Positions 1 to 7,534 of a stretch of 42,217 nucleotides of DNA are shown here, one piece after another (the first letter of the stretch is position 1; each line of letters begins with the position of its first letter). Origin of the DNA: Pelobacter sp. UBA6812 (GTDB lineage Bacteria; Desulfobacterota; Desulfuromonadia; Desulfuromonadales; Syntrophotaleaceae); assembly GCA_002452265.1 (NCBI GenBank), contig DKEW01000064.1, positions 1-42,217 of the forward strand, in the 5' to 3' direction. The notes beneath the pieces were generated by a model, which saw only the letters and a list, made by a program, of their open reading frames with translations, did not search any database and was not told the origin of the DNA. A program made the translations under genes and the position numbers.

Positions 1-939
1 GCTCCAGTACGCCACCCCGCCGGTCAGGACGATGGCATCCACCTCGCCATTCAGCACTGTGGACATGGCGCCGATTTCCTTGGCGATCTGGTAAGCCATG
101 GCCCGGGCCACAGCCAGGGCGTTGGCATCCCCCCCGGCGATACGCCGGCCGACCTCAATGGCGGAATTGGTTCCCAGGTAGGAAACCAGCCCCCCCTGCC
201 CGATCAGCTTTTTCTTGATTTGCACCTTGGTGAAGGTTCCTGCGAAGCAAAGCTCGACCACATCCAGCAGGGGCAAGGTGCCGCTGCGCTCCGGAGAAAA
301 AGGACCGGCGTCGAGGGCGCCGCTGACATCGACCATGCGACCATGCCGGTGGGCGGTGACGGAGACGCCCCCGCCGAGATGCGCAATGATCAGATTGAGA
401 TCCCCATACTCGGAAAAATGCTCGGCGGCGGCCCGACGTGCCACCGCCTTGATATTCAGGGCATGGGCGATGCTGTGCCGTTCAATTTCGGCAAGGCCGG
501 AATACCGGGCGAGGTCGTCCAGTTCGTCGACCGTCACCGGATCGACGGTATAGGCCGTCACACCTGCGAGATCCGCGATTTCGTCGGCAATCAGCACACC
601 GAGGTTGGAAGCATGTTCCCGAGGGCCGATGGCACGCATTTCCTCCAGCATCGCCGGATTGACGGCATAGGTACCGCTTTCCAGGGGATTGAAAAGGCCG
701 CCCCGCCCAACCACGGCGTCCAGACTGGCGACATTGATGCCGTAGTTTTCAAGCCAATGCAGCACCGTGTCGCGCCGGAAGCAATACTGGTCGGGCACAT
801 GGGCGAAGGCGGCCAGTTCGTCGGTGTCGTAACGCAGGGTGTCCTGCAACAGCAATGTGTTGTTCTCAAACAGTGCCACCTTGGTCGAGGTAGACCCCGG
901 GTTGATGGCCAGAATCCGATAGTTGCCTGGTGTTGACAT
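1..939 (-). CDS. buk: Butyrate kinase (3' end beyond the window)
   Basis: Interconverts butyrate plus ATP and butyryl phosphate in the cytosol; the usual partner is phosphotransbutyrylase, not seen here. Reading leftward from ATG at 939 gives 313 open codons, and the frame runs off the window; family members are about 355 residues, so roughly 40 are missing. The N-terminus has the acetate/butyrate kinase phosphate-binding motif INPGSTSTK (residues about 13-21). The middle has the family motif IIAHLGGGVSV followed by DVSGALDAGPFSPERSGTLP, typical of Buk rather than AckA. AAAGGA lies about 8 bases before the start. A strong -24/-12 promoter sits about 75 bases upstream. A branched-chain carboxylate kinase is the main alternative. 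Confidence 0.93.
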   Translation of the reverse strand, partial: MSTPGNYRILAINPGSTSTKVALFENNTLLLQDTLRYDTDELAAFAHVPDQYCFRRDTVLHWLENYGINVASLDAVVGRGGLFNPLESGTYAVNPAMLEEMRAIGPREHASNLGVLIADEIADLAGVTAYTVDPVTVDELDDLARYSGLAEIERHSIAHALNIKAVARRAAAEHFSEYGDLNLIIAHLGGGVSVTAHRHGRMVDVSGALDAGPFSPERSGTLPLLDVVELCFAGTFTKVQIKKKLIGQGGLVSYLGTNSAIEVGRRIAGGDANALAVARAMAYQIAKEIGAMSTVLNGEVDAIVLTGGVAYWS

Positions 940-1024
940 GGTTTTATCCTTTGCAGCTGGTTGAAATGAGCCCCGACTCGGCAAGCCCTCATCCGGATTT
1001 TCCGGAAGTTGGAGACCTTCTATG

Positions 1025-1040
1025 AGCAAGCCAAGTGCCA
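1025..1040 (-). promoter_or_regulatory. Sigma-54 (-24/-12) promoter for butyrate kinase
   Basis: The minus strand reads TGGCAC-N5-TTGCT with exactly ten bases between the invariant GG and GC, a near-perfect RpoN site. Transcription would begin near 1014, about 75 bases before the kinase start codon. Confidence 0.7.
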
Positions 1041-1070
1041 GTCTCGTATACGCTGCCTAAGTAACCGTAT

Positions 1071-1083
1071 TTTCAATTAATTA
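1071..1083 (+). promoter_or_regulatory. IHF-like site between promoter and presumed enhancer
   Basis: TTTCAATTAATTA matches the IHF consensus WATCAANNNNTTR with one mismatch in an A/T-rich stretch. Its position, 30 bases upstream of the -24 element, is where IHF-assisted looping would be expected. The evidence is the motif match only. Confidence 0.3.
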
Positions 1084-1202
1084 TATCGTTTACGAGAAGT
1101 TTTTCGCGACTGTGGGGGTGCAACGGGGCTACGGCTTCACGCGAGGAGTGATTTAAGCGGGAAGGCGGTGGGATCGAGGTTGCAAAGGCGGGTAAAGAGG
1201 TA

Positions 1203-1214
1203 TTGCAAATGCAA
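1203..1214. repeat. Inverted repeat TTGCA-AA-TGCAA
   Basis: A perfect 5-base inverted repeat with a two-base spacer, midway between the two -24/-12 promoters. A related half site, TTGCAAAG, occurs just upstream near 1179. It is a possible upstream activating sequence. Confidence 0.4.
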
Positions 1215-1277
1215 CAAACCTTGCAGGGGCCGGCGACACCGGGGTGAAAGGTTCCGGCGGGCGGATTTTTTTAGCTC

Positions 1278-1335
1278 CAGCCTGCGGCTGCAATATGCAT
1301 TGCTTTTTCCTGTACAAGGGGTCTGTCCTTGCACC
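1278..1335. repeat. Cluster of inverted repeats, candidate activator sites
   Basis: Three adjacent inverted repeats occur in 58 bases: CAGCC-TGC-GGCTG (1278-1290), GCAAT-ATGC-ATTGC (1290-1303), and TGTACAAGG with a 7-base spacer before CCTTGCACC (1311-1335, two mismatches). The T-G-C-A core recurs in the repeat at 1203. They lie 220-280 bases upstream of the AOR -24 element, a usual distance for sigma-54 activators. Confidence 0.4.
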
Positions 1336-1553
1336 CTCACGCCAAGCCTTTGAATTTTAATGGAATACGGACAACGATCTTACGGCGCGCAGCGATGTCG
1401 TGGAGAGTCCTGGAGTCGATGGCAAGGCAGGCAGGGCGCCTCGCACCCGGGTTAAGCCACGCGTGTAACGTTGCAGCCCCACGCCGTAGCGCTACCGCAC
1501 CAAAATCCACCCAAGACATTGAACTTACTAGACTTTCCTTCTCCTCATCCTGC

Positions 1554-1569
1554 TGGCACAGACCCTGCT
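1554..1569 (+). promoter_or_regulatory. Sigma-54 (-24/-12) promoter for the AOR gene
   Basis: TGGCAC-N5-CTGCT has ten bases between GG and GC. The -12 half differs from TTGCT by one base, so the site is slightly weaker than the kinase promoter. Transcription would start near 1580, about 70 bases before the AOR start codon. Confidence 0.55.
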
Positions 1570-1650
1570 CAAGTTGCTGCCCGCACTTGGGTTACGCGGA
1601 TGGTCGGGGAGGCCGCCGGTCCCGAAAATCTCACAACACGGAGGGAGAGA

Positions 1651-3387
1651 ATGGAAATGGACAAAATTATTCGGGTGAACATGACGGACCTGACGGTGAC
1701 AACCGAGGCGGTTCCGGCTGAGTGGGTGACTTTAGGCGGGCGGGCATTGACCAGTACCGTAGTGGCCGCGGAGGTACCGCCGACCTGCCATCCCCTGGGA
1801 CCGAAAAATAAGCTGGTGTTCGCCCCCGGGATGTTGTCCGGCACTCCGGCAGCCAACTCGGGGCGCATGTCGCTGGGGAGCAAGAGCCCGTTGACCAACG
1901 GCATCAAGGAATCGAATTCCGGAGGCACCACCGCCCAGCAATTCGCGCGCATGGGGATCAAGGCCATGATTATCGAAGGACATCCCAAACAGGAAAAGTG
2001 GTATCACCTGCACGTCACCATGGATGGAGTGACGATCCAAGAAGAAACCGAGACCGTCGGCATGCAGAATTTCGCCGTGATCGAAGCGATGGAAAACCGT
2101 TACGGCGACAAAGTCGGGGTTATGTCCATCGGCGTGCCCGGCGAAAAACGGATGCGCGCCGCCAATATCTCGGTCAAGGACCCGGATCACAAGATTCGCA
2201 GCCATGGACGCGGCGGTCTGGGGGCGGTTATGGGTGCCAAGCGCATCAAGTGCATCACCGTCGACAGTCAGGGCGCCGGCAAGGTCCCGATCGTCGATAA
2301 CGACAAATTCAAACAGGGAGCGCGCGCGTTCGCCAAGGCGGTGCTGGATCACCCGGTGACGGGGCAGGGTCTGCCCACTTACGGCACCAACGTACTGGTC
2401 AATGTCCTTAATGAGGCCGGTGGCCTGCCGACCAAAAACTTCCGCTACGGGCAATATGAAAAACACGACATGATCTCCGGCGAGACCATGCACGATATCA
2501 TCGTTTCCCGCAACGGCCACCCCAAGCACGGTTGCCATGCCGGTTGCATCATTCAGTGCTCGCAGGTCTACAACGATGCCGAGGAAAATTATCTGACCTC
2601 GGGGTTTGAATATGAAACCATCTGGGGACTGGGGGCGCACTGCCTGATCGATAATCTGGACCAGATCGCCGAGTGCGACAACATCATGGACGACATCGGC
2701 ATCGATTCCATCGAAGGGGTCGTCACCATAGGAGTAGCCATGGAGGCCGGCGTTATCCCCTGGGGCGACGGCGAAGGGGCCATTCGCCTGCTGCGCGAAG
2801 AAGTCGGCCGGGGCACCGCCCTGGGCCACATCGTTGGCAACGGCGCCGGGTCGGTCGGAGAAGCCTACGGGCTGACACGGGTACCGGTGGTCAAGAATCA
2901 GGGTATCCCGGCTTACGACCCCCGCGCGGTCAAGGGGATCGGTATCACCTACGCCACCTCGACCATGGGTGCCGACCACACGGCAGGTTACGCGGTGGCC
3001 ACCAATATCCTTAAATGCGGCGGTTTCGTCGACCCCCTGCAGAAAGACGGTCAGGTGGAACTCTCCCGCAACCTGCAGATCGCCACCACGGCCATGGATA
3101 GCACCGGCATGTGTATCTTCGTGGCTTTTCCGATTCTGGATCTGCCAGAGGCCTTTCCCGCCCTTACCGATATGCTCAGCGCCCGCTTCGGAGTCGAGAT
3201 CGACCCGGGCAGCTTTATCGAGATGGGCAAAGCGGTGCTCAAGCGCGAGCACGCCTTCAATCTGGCGGCCGGATTCAGCAACACCGACGACCGCCTTCCC
3301 GAATTCTTCGAGTACGATCCCCTGCCGCCTCACAACGTGGTGTGGGATTTCACGCCCGAAGAGATCGATGCCTTCTGGAATTTTTGA
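1651..3387 (+). CDS. Tungsten/molybdenum aldehyde:ferredoxin oxidoreductase family protein
   Basis: AOR-family enzyme of 578 residues, expected to bind a bis-pterin W or Mo cofactor plus one [4Fe-4S] cluster and to interconvert aldehydes and carboxylates with ferredoxin. The N-terminus carries the family's LGGRALTS segment followed by the NSGRM and SNSGG region of the first pterin-binding domain. Candidate cluster cysteines are C295, C299, C303 and C488. The first three are spaced CxxxCxxxC, whereas the structurally known AOR uses CxxCxxxC. An open frame extends upstream to 1471, but ATG 1651 is chosen because GGAGGGAGAG lies just before it and it is downstream of the -24/-12 promoter. Divergent from butyrate kinase, so a role in acid/aldehyde exchange is likely; the exact substrate cannot be read. 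Confidence 0.9.
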   Translation: MEMDKIIRVNMTDLTVTTEAVPAEWVTLGGRALTSTVVAAEVPPTCHPLGPKNKLVFAPGMLSGTPAANSGRMSLGSKSPLTNGIKESNSGGTTAQQFARMGIKAMIIEGHPKQEKWYHLHVTMDGVTIQEETETVGMQNFAVIEAMENRYGDKVGVMSIGVPGEKRMRAANISVKDPDHKIRSHGRGGLGAVMGAKRIKCITVDSQGAGKVPIVDNDKFKQGARAFAKAVLDHPVTGQGLPTYGTNVLVNVLNEAGGLPTKNFRYGQYEKHDMISGETMHDIIVSRNGHPKHGCHAGCIIQCSQVYNDAEENYLTSGFEYETIWGLGAHCLIDNLDQIAECDNIMDDIGIDSIEGVVTIGVAMEAGVIPWGDGEGAIRLLREEVGRGTALGHIVGNGAGSVGEAYGLTRVPVVKNQGIPAYDPRAVKGIGITYATSTMGADHTAGYAVATNILKCGGFVDPLQKDGQVELSRNLQIATTAMDSTGMCIFVAFPILDLPEAFPALTDMLSARFGVEIDPGSFIEMGKAVLKREHAFNLAAGFSNTDDRLPEFFEYDPLPPHNVVWDFTPEEIDAFWNF

Positions 3388-3484
3388 ACAAAAACGGAAA
3401 GGCAACCTGACATAGGTCCCCGGATGGACAAGGTATCGCTTTGAACTGTAAAAAAACGGGGTGGATTTCTGCGAGAAGCCCTGT

Positions 3485-3526
3485 ATCCGGGTGGGGGACC
3501 CTCCTAGTCCCCACCCGGATTTTTTT
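3485..3526 (+). terminator. Rho-independent terminator of the AOR gene
   Basis: A long G/C-rich stem, ATCCGGGTGGGG...CCCCACCCGGAT, with a short loop around CCTCCTA is followed by a run of seven T. There is no T-run on the minus side, so it acts on plus-strand transcripts only. Confidence 0.9.
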
Positions 3527-3568
3527 ATTCAGAGCACCGCCAGCGGTGAAGCATGTTTCGGGATGGAT

Positions 3569-6319
3569 TTAAACAACCGGCAAAGTCACGGTAACCGTGG
3601 TACCGGCACCGACCTTGGAATCGAAATCGATAGTACCCTTGTGATCGTTGATGATGGCGTAGCAAATCGACAGGCCGAGCCCGGTTCCGCCGGTTTTATG
3701 TTTGGTGGTGAAAAAGGGATCAAGAATACGGCCACGGATATCCTCCGGTATGCCGGTGCCCTGATCGCGTATTTGGATGACCACACAGCGTGGCGAGTCC
3801 TGCAGCGAAGTGGTGAGGAAAACCCCCGACTGTCGATCCGGCAGGGACTGCAGCGCGTTGATGAGCAAGTTGATGATAACCTGTTCTATCTTCTGGAAGT
3901 GACCCACAACCTGGGGTAGCTCCGCAACCAGATTACAACTGAAATGATCGGTGCTTTTCTTGATTGTATTGGCGAGGATGACCAGTGCGGCGTTTATCAC
4001 CCGGTTGATATCGAAAGGCCGGCGCATCGATTCATCGTCCTGCCGGGAAAAATCCTTGAGGCTGGTTACGATACTTTTGATCCGCCTGGAGCCTTCTATA
4101 AGACTCTGCAGCAATTGCGGAATGTCCTTGAGGGCTTCCTGAACGGGCAGACCGCCGATGGTCAAGGAAGAATTCAGATCGGCATGTTCCAGGATGCTTC
4201 GGATATCGGGCCAGGCCTCGTCCAGAAACTGTGCGTTGGCAAGCAGATAGTTGTTGGGATTGTTGATCTCGTGGGCAATACCCGAAGCCAGGGTACCGAT
4301 AGCGGTCATTTTGTTGGCCTGGATCAGATTAGCCTGCAATTCGCTGCGCTCCTTGCGTATGCGGAGCTTTTCGGTGATATCGCGGAAAATGCCGTAAAGG
4401 TACATCTGACCTCTGGAGCGCAGTAACCGCCCGCGAAACGAGGCCATCACAACGTTGCCGTCACTGTCGATGGTACTGAGGGGCGATACATGGCTCCAGG
4501 GCGCATCATCAGCCAGGGTGCTCTGTTCATGAGCAAGCTTTTGCGAAAAAGATGCAAGCACCTGCGACTTCATGAGCAGGTCAAGCCCACCGGCACGTAG
4601 GGTATCTTTACTGTGACCGTACAACCGGACCGCCACGGCATTGGCATCAAGAATCGCCAGAGTATCCGGATCGAGTAAAAAGGACGGATCTTCATTCTGT
4701 TCGAAAATCTGCCTGAAAAGTTCTTCACTCTCCCGCAGGGCGACTTCCGTGCGCTTACGCTCACTGATGTCGGCAAGGATGCCGACAGTGCCGATAATTG
4801 CACCATGCTGATCATACAAAGGTGCGGTGGAAAAACTGATATCGAGCAGGGTTCCATCCTTGCGCCGGCGTTTGGTTTCTTGGCCGTGAAACTCCTCCCC
4901 CATGTTCATGCGGGCGAGATTCTGCCTGAACTCCTGTTCCAGATGCTCTGGCGCAAGGGGGTAGAACTTTCCCAGCACCTCTTCTTCCGTCCAGCCGAAC
5001 ATATGCTGCGAGGCCGGATTCCATAGTTGAATGCACCCTTCCCGATCAAGGACGAAAATGGCCAGCGGAGAGGCCTGAAAAGTGGCTTGCAGGGTCTGGT
5101 TGACCTCACGCAAAGCAATCTCCACACGACGGCGTTCGGTGATATCGCGGCTGGCGAAGATCGAACCGGTAACCCGCAACCCCTCGGTGGTGCATTTGGC
5201 CACCGTCTCCAGCCAGATATAGTGACCATCGACATGGCGGTAGCGAAACTCGGCGCGCACCTTTTTTTGGGCGGGCAACGTGACCTGAAAGGCCTCCCGC
5301 ATGCGTTCCATATCTTCAGGATGCATCCAGTTCCAGAGGCAAGTACCAACCAGCGCCTCGGGATCGAACCCCAGAATCCCCCGGTGGGAAGGACTGAGAT
5401 AGGTAAAGATACCATCCGTATCGGCAGTGCTGACCAGGGCGGGCATATTGTCGGTAATGCGCCGTAAATGCTCCTCGTTGTTTCGCAGGGCCTTTTCCGC
5501 CCGGATGCGTTCCGTGACATCGCGACTGGCGAACACCGCGCCGTTAATGCGGTTAAGTTTGTCGGTGGTGCATTTGGCGATGGTTTCGAGCCAGATGTAA
5601 TGCCCGTCGGCATGGCGATAACGAAACTCCGCACGCACGCTTTTCAATGCCGGCAGGGTCACCTGAAAAGTAATCTGCATGCGCTCCAGGTCGTCCGGAT
5701 GCATCAGGTCATAAAGCCACGTGCCGACCAACGTTTCCGGGATAAAACCAAGAACCTGCTCATGGGAGGGGGAAAGGTATCGGAAAAATCCATGCTGATC
5801 GGCTTCGCTTACCAGGTCGAGCATGTTGTCGGTAATGCGGTGCAGCAGATCCTTTCTCTCCCGCAGGGCGGTTTCGGCACGCCTGCGTTCGGTAACATCC
5901 TTGATGATGCCAAAGATCCCCGTTGGCCCGCCTTCAATGGCTAAGGGCGCAATCTGGATGATGACATCACGCCGTCGTCCATTCCGGCTGACAATGCTGG
6001 TTTCATAACGATGAAAAGGAAGATTCTCCTGCAAAAGACGGGCATCGTTATGGCAATTGACATGAGCAATGGAAGGTAAAAACAGGTCATAGTCGGTTTT
6101 CTCGACTATTTCCGCGCACTCCTTGCCAAGGAACTCTTCAAACGCTGCATTGCAACGCCGGTAAGTACCGTCCAGGTTTTTTAAAAAGACCGGATCGGGT
6201 ATCAGGCGGATCATGACATCGAACAGTCCGGATTCGGTTGATGAATCATTGCAGGTGGATGAAGTTTCCGGCCGGAGAACATTTTCCAAGGCGTCTTTTG
6301 GGTCTTTGGACTGGGCCAT
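3569..6319 (-). CDS. Soluble sensor histidine kinase with five PAS domains
   Basis: Signal-transduction histidine kinase of 916 residues with no signal peptide or membrane segment, so a cytosolic sensor. Five PAS/PAC units occupy about residues 30-150, 150-270, 275-400, 405-530 and 530-655. A HisKA domain follows with SGIAHEINNP (phospho-accepting His about 683), then HATPase_c motifs IINLLINALQ, DQGTGIP and GGTGLGLSI. There is no receiver domain, so the partner response regulator is separate and not in the window. PAS units 2 and 3 are a near duplication. The frame is open to a TTG at 6367; ATG 6319 is preferred because GGAG stands six bases before it. The NtrB/AtoS-like kinase core makes it a plausible partner for a sigma-54 activator acting on the nearby -24/-12 promoters, which is inference. 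Confidence 0.93.
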   Translation of the reverse strand: MAQSKDPKDALENVLRPETSSTCNDSSTESGLFDVMIRLIPDPVFLKNLDGTYRRCNAAFEEFLGKECAEIVEKTDYDLFLPSIAHVNCHNDARLLQENLPFHRYETSIVSRNGRRRDVIIQIAPLAIEGGPTGIFGIIKDVTERRRAETALRERKDLLHRITDNMLDLVSEADQHGFFRYLSPSHEQVLGFIPETLVGTWLYDLMHPDDLERMQITFQVTLPALKSVRAEFRYRHADGHYIWLETIAKCTTDKLNRINGAVFASRDVTERIRAEKALRNNEEHLRRITDNMPALVSTADTDGIFTYLSPSHRGILGFDPEALVGTCLWNWMHPEDMERMREAFQVTLPAQKKVRAEFRYRHVDGHYIWLETVAKCTTEGLRVTGSIFASRDITERRRVEIALREVNQTLQATFQASPLAIFVLDREGCIQLWNPASQHMFGWTEEEVLGKFYPLAPEHLEQEFRQNLARMNMGEEFHGQETKRRRKDGTLLDISFSTAPLYDQHGAIIGTVGILADISERKRTEVALRESEELFRQIFEQNEDPSFLLDPDTLAILDANAVAVRLYGHSKDTLRAGGLDLLMKSQVLASFSQKLAHEQSTLADDAPWSHVSPLSTIDSDGNVVMASFRGRLLRSRGQMYLYGIFRDITEKLRIRKERSELQANLIQANKMTAIGTLASGIAHEINNPNNYLLANAQFLDEAWPDIRSILEHADLNSSLTIGGLPVQEALKDIPQLLQSLIEGSRRIKSIVTSLKDFSRQDDESMRRPFDINRVINAALVILANTIKKSTDHFSCNLVAELPQVVGHFQKIEQVIINLLINALQSLPDRQSGVFLTTSLQDSPRCVVIQIRDQGTGIPEDIRGRILDPFFTTKHKTGGTGLGLSICYAIINDHKGTIDFDSKVGAGTTVTVTLPVV

Positions 6320-6635
6320 ACGCGACTCCACGCCCCGGGGAAGGGCAAAACTGTACTGGTTGATCAAACAAACGAAATGATCGAGTTTTCACCGCCCGGT
6401 TCATAGGGATTTGAACCGCGCGAGGCATGGGGCAACCTTTCGCTAAAACCAGGCAAAGGGAAGGTTTTATGATAGTGTAAACTTGATAAATAACTAAAGA
6501 GAAAAATCCATTTCACCTATTATAGCGGCTGGCTTGCACATAAATGAACTTGCCTGGATGCCAATGGCTGTTTATCCTGTCAACGTCGTTATTCTCCGGC
6601 AAGTTTTGCACCCATTTCGGTTTGAAAGGAAATCC
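6320..6635. other. Divergent intergenic region, kinase / thioesterase
   Basis: About 316 bases between two divergent genes. It is A/T-rich around 6465-6520, where promoters for both genes would be expected, but no clear -35/-10 or -24/-12 pair stands out. Upstream in-frame extensions of both genes into this region lack good ribosome binding sites. Confidence 0.5.
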
Positions 6636-7172
6636 ATGAACCTCTATTTTCGCCTGCTATGGATGATTTTACGGCTGCTGTTCAAACCTCGCAGGGCGGC
6701 ATTGACCGAGAGCTTCCGCCGCCCGTTTCGGGTGTTGCCGACCGATTGCGATTTCAACCTGCACCTGACCAACGGCCGCTATTTCAGCCTGCTGGATATC
6801 GCGCGGGTGGAGCATCTGGCCCGGATAAAACTGATCGGGCCGTTGCTCAAGCGGCGCTGGCTGCCGGTGCTCAATGCGACGGAAATGACCTTTATCCGAC
6901 CGATTGCGCCGTTGCGCAAGTTCGACATCGTCACCCGCATCGTTACCTGGGACGACAAATATCTTTATCTGGAACAGCGGTTCGAAAGCCCCGGCATCCT
7001 GCATGCCGTATCGTTGGCGCGAGCCGCGTTTGTCTGCAAGCGCGAACTGGTGCCGCCGGCCATGGTTGCGGCTCTGGCCGGTTACACGGGCGAAGCTCCG
7101 CCCCGCTCCGATCTGGTGGAGGGCTGGCATGCCCTGCTCAAGGACAAAAGGGAATATTTTACCCCGTCCTGA
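6636..7172 (+). CDS. Acyl-CoA thioesterase, 4HBT hotdog fold (FadM/THEM6-like)
   Basis: Small thioesterase of 178 residues that probably hydrolyses acyl-CoA. The start ATG 6636 has GAAAGGA five bases upstream; the longer frame from 6534 has no such site. A hydrophobic, basic N-terminus (about residues 1-20) could associate with the membrane, as in THEM6. The hotdog motif TDCDFNLHLTNGRYF (about residues 38-52) contains the D...N.H..N.RY pattern of the 4HBT family and is followed by the long helix LLDIARVEHL. Predicted to act on acyl thioesters; chain length cannot be read. Confidence 0.8.
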   Translation: MNLYFRLLWMILRLLFKPRRAALTESFRRPFRVLPTDCDFNLHLTNGRYFSLLDIARVEHLARIKLIGPLLKRRWLPVLNATEMTFIRPIAPLRKFDIVTRIVTWDDKYLYLEQRFESPGILHAVSLARAAFVCKRELVPPAMVAALAGYTGEAPPRSDLVEGWHALLKDKREYFTPS

Positions 7173-7534
7173 CTCTGCGGCATTGATGCCTCCTCTTCTT
7201 TTTTCGATTTGATGAAAATAAAAACCCGCAGGAACCAGCCAAGGGGTTCTCTTAACATGTTGTCGGATATGTAAAAGAAGAGCCTCCCTTGTTTTCAGGG
7301 GAGGCTCTTTTATGTGCGCTAGTCACTGGTTCTGAATTTTATGGTTTGCTTAGCTTTATTGCGGCCGGGGACAGCTATCGGAGAAGCATTGGTATTTTGG
7401 TATATTTTCGAATCAAACGGGTCAGACACTGGCACTCTTGACACTCACCTTTTTCGTGAAATTGTTCCTGTACATCAAGACTATCGAGAACCATTGCCCG
7501 TCGTTCGGCGCGGAGGCTGTTTCGATTCATCCGA
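7173..7534. other. Intergenic region between convergent genes
   Basis: These 362 bases contain the strong bidirectional hairpin at 7273-7312 and a weaker GAACC/GGTTC inverted repeat near 7232-7250. The rest shows no believable gene; the open frame starting at 7341 has no ribosome binding site and runs antisense into the hydrolase. Confidence 0.5.
7273..7312. terminator. Bidirectional intrinsic terminator
   Basis: Stem AGAGCCTCCC / GGGAGGCTCT around a TTGTTTTCA-type loop, followed by TTTT on the plus strand and with a purine-rich AAAAGAAG on the other side that gives a T-rich tail on the minus strand. It serves the thioesterase gene and possibly the converging hydrolase gene. Confidence 0.85.

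Larger units (their letters stand above)
940..1650. other. Divergent regulatory region between butyrate kinase and AOR genes
   Basis: These 711 bases separate two divergent genes and contain no convincing coding frame. They hold a -24/-12 promoter facing each gene, an A/T-rich IHF-like site and a cluster of inverted repeats at 1203-1214, 1278-1303 and 1311-1335. This arrangement fits bidirectional control by a sigma-54 activator binding between the promoters; that is inference from layout. Confidence 0.6.

Noticed and set aside
220..936. Long plus-strand open frame
   Set aside because: It lies antisense to the butyrate kinase gene, has no ribosome binding site and no recognisable motif.
1471..1650. 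N-terminal extension of the AOR protein by 60 residues
   Set aside because: Would begin upstream of the -24/-12 promoter and lacks a ribosome binding site; residues do not resemble the family.
1732..3405. 557-codon minus-strand frame across the AOR gene
   Set aside because: Shadow of a G/C-rich gene; the plus-strand frame has clear family motifs.
3569..6319. Kinase gene as a sigma-54 activator
   Set aside because: It has HisKA and HATPase domains but no AAA+ domain or DNA-binding domain, so it can only be a sensor.
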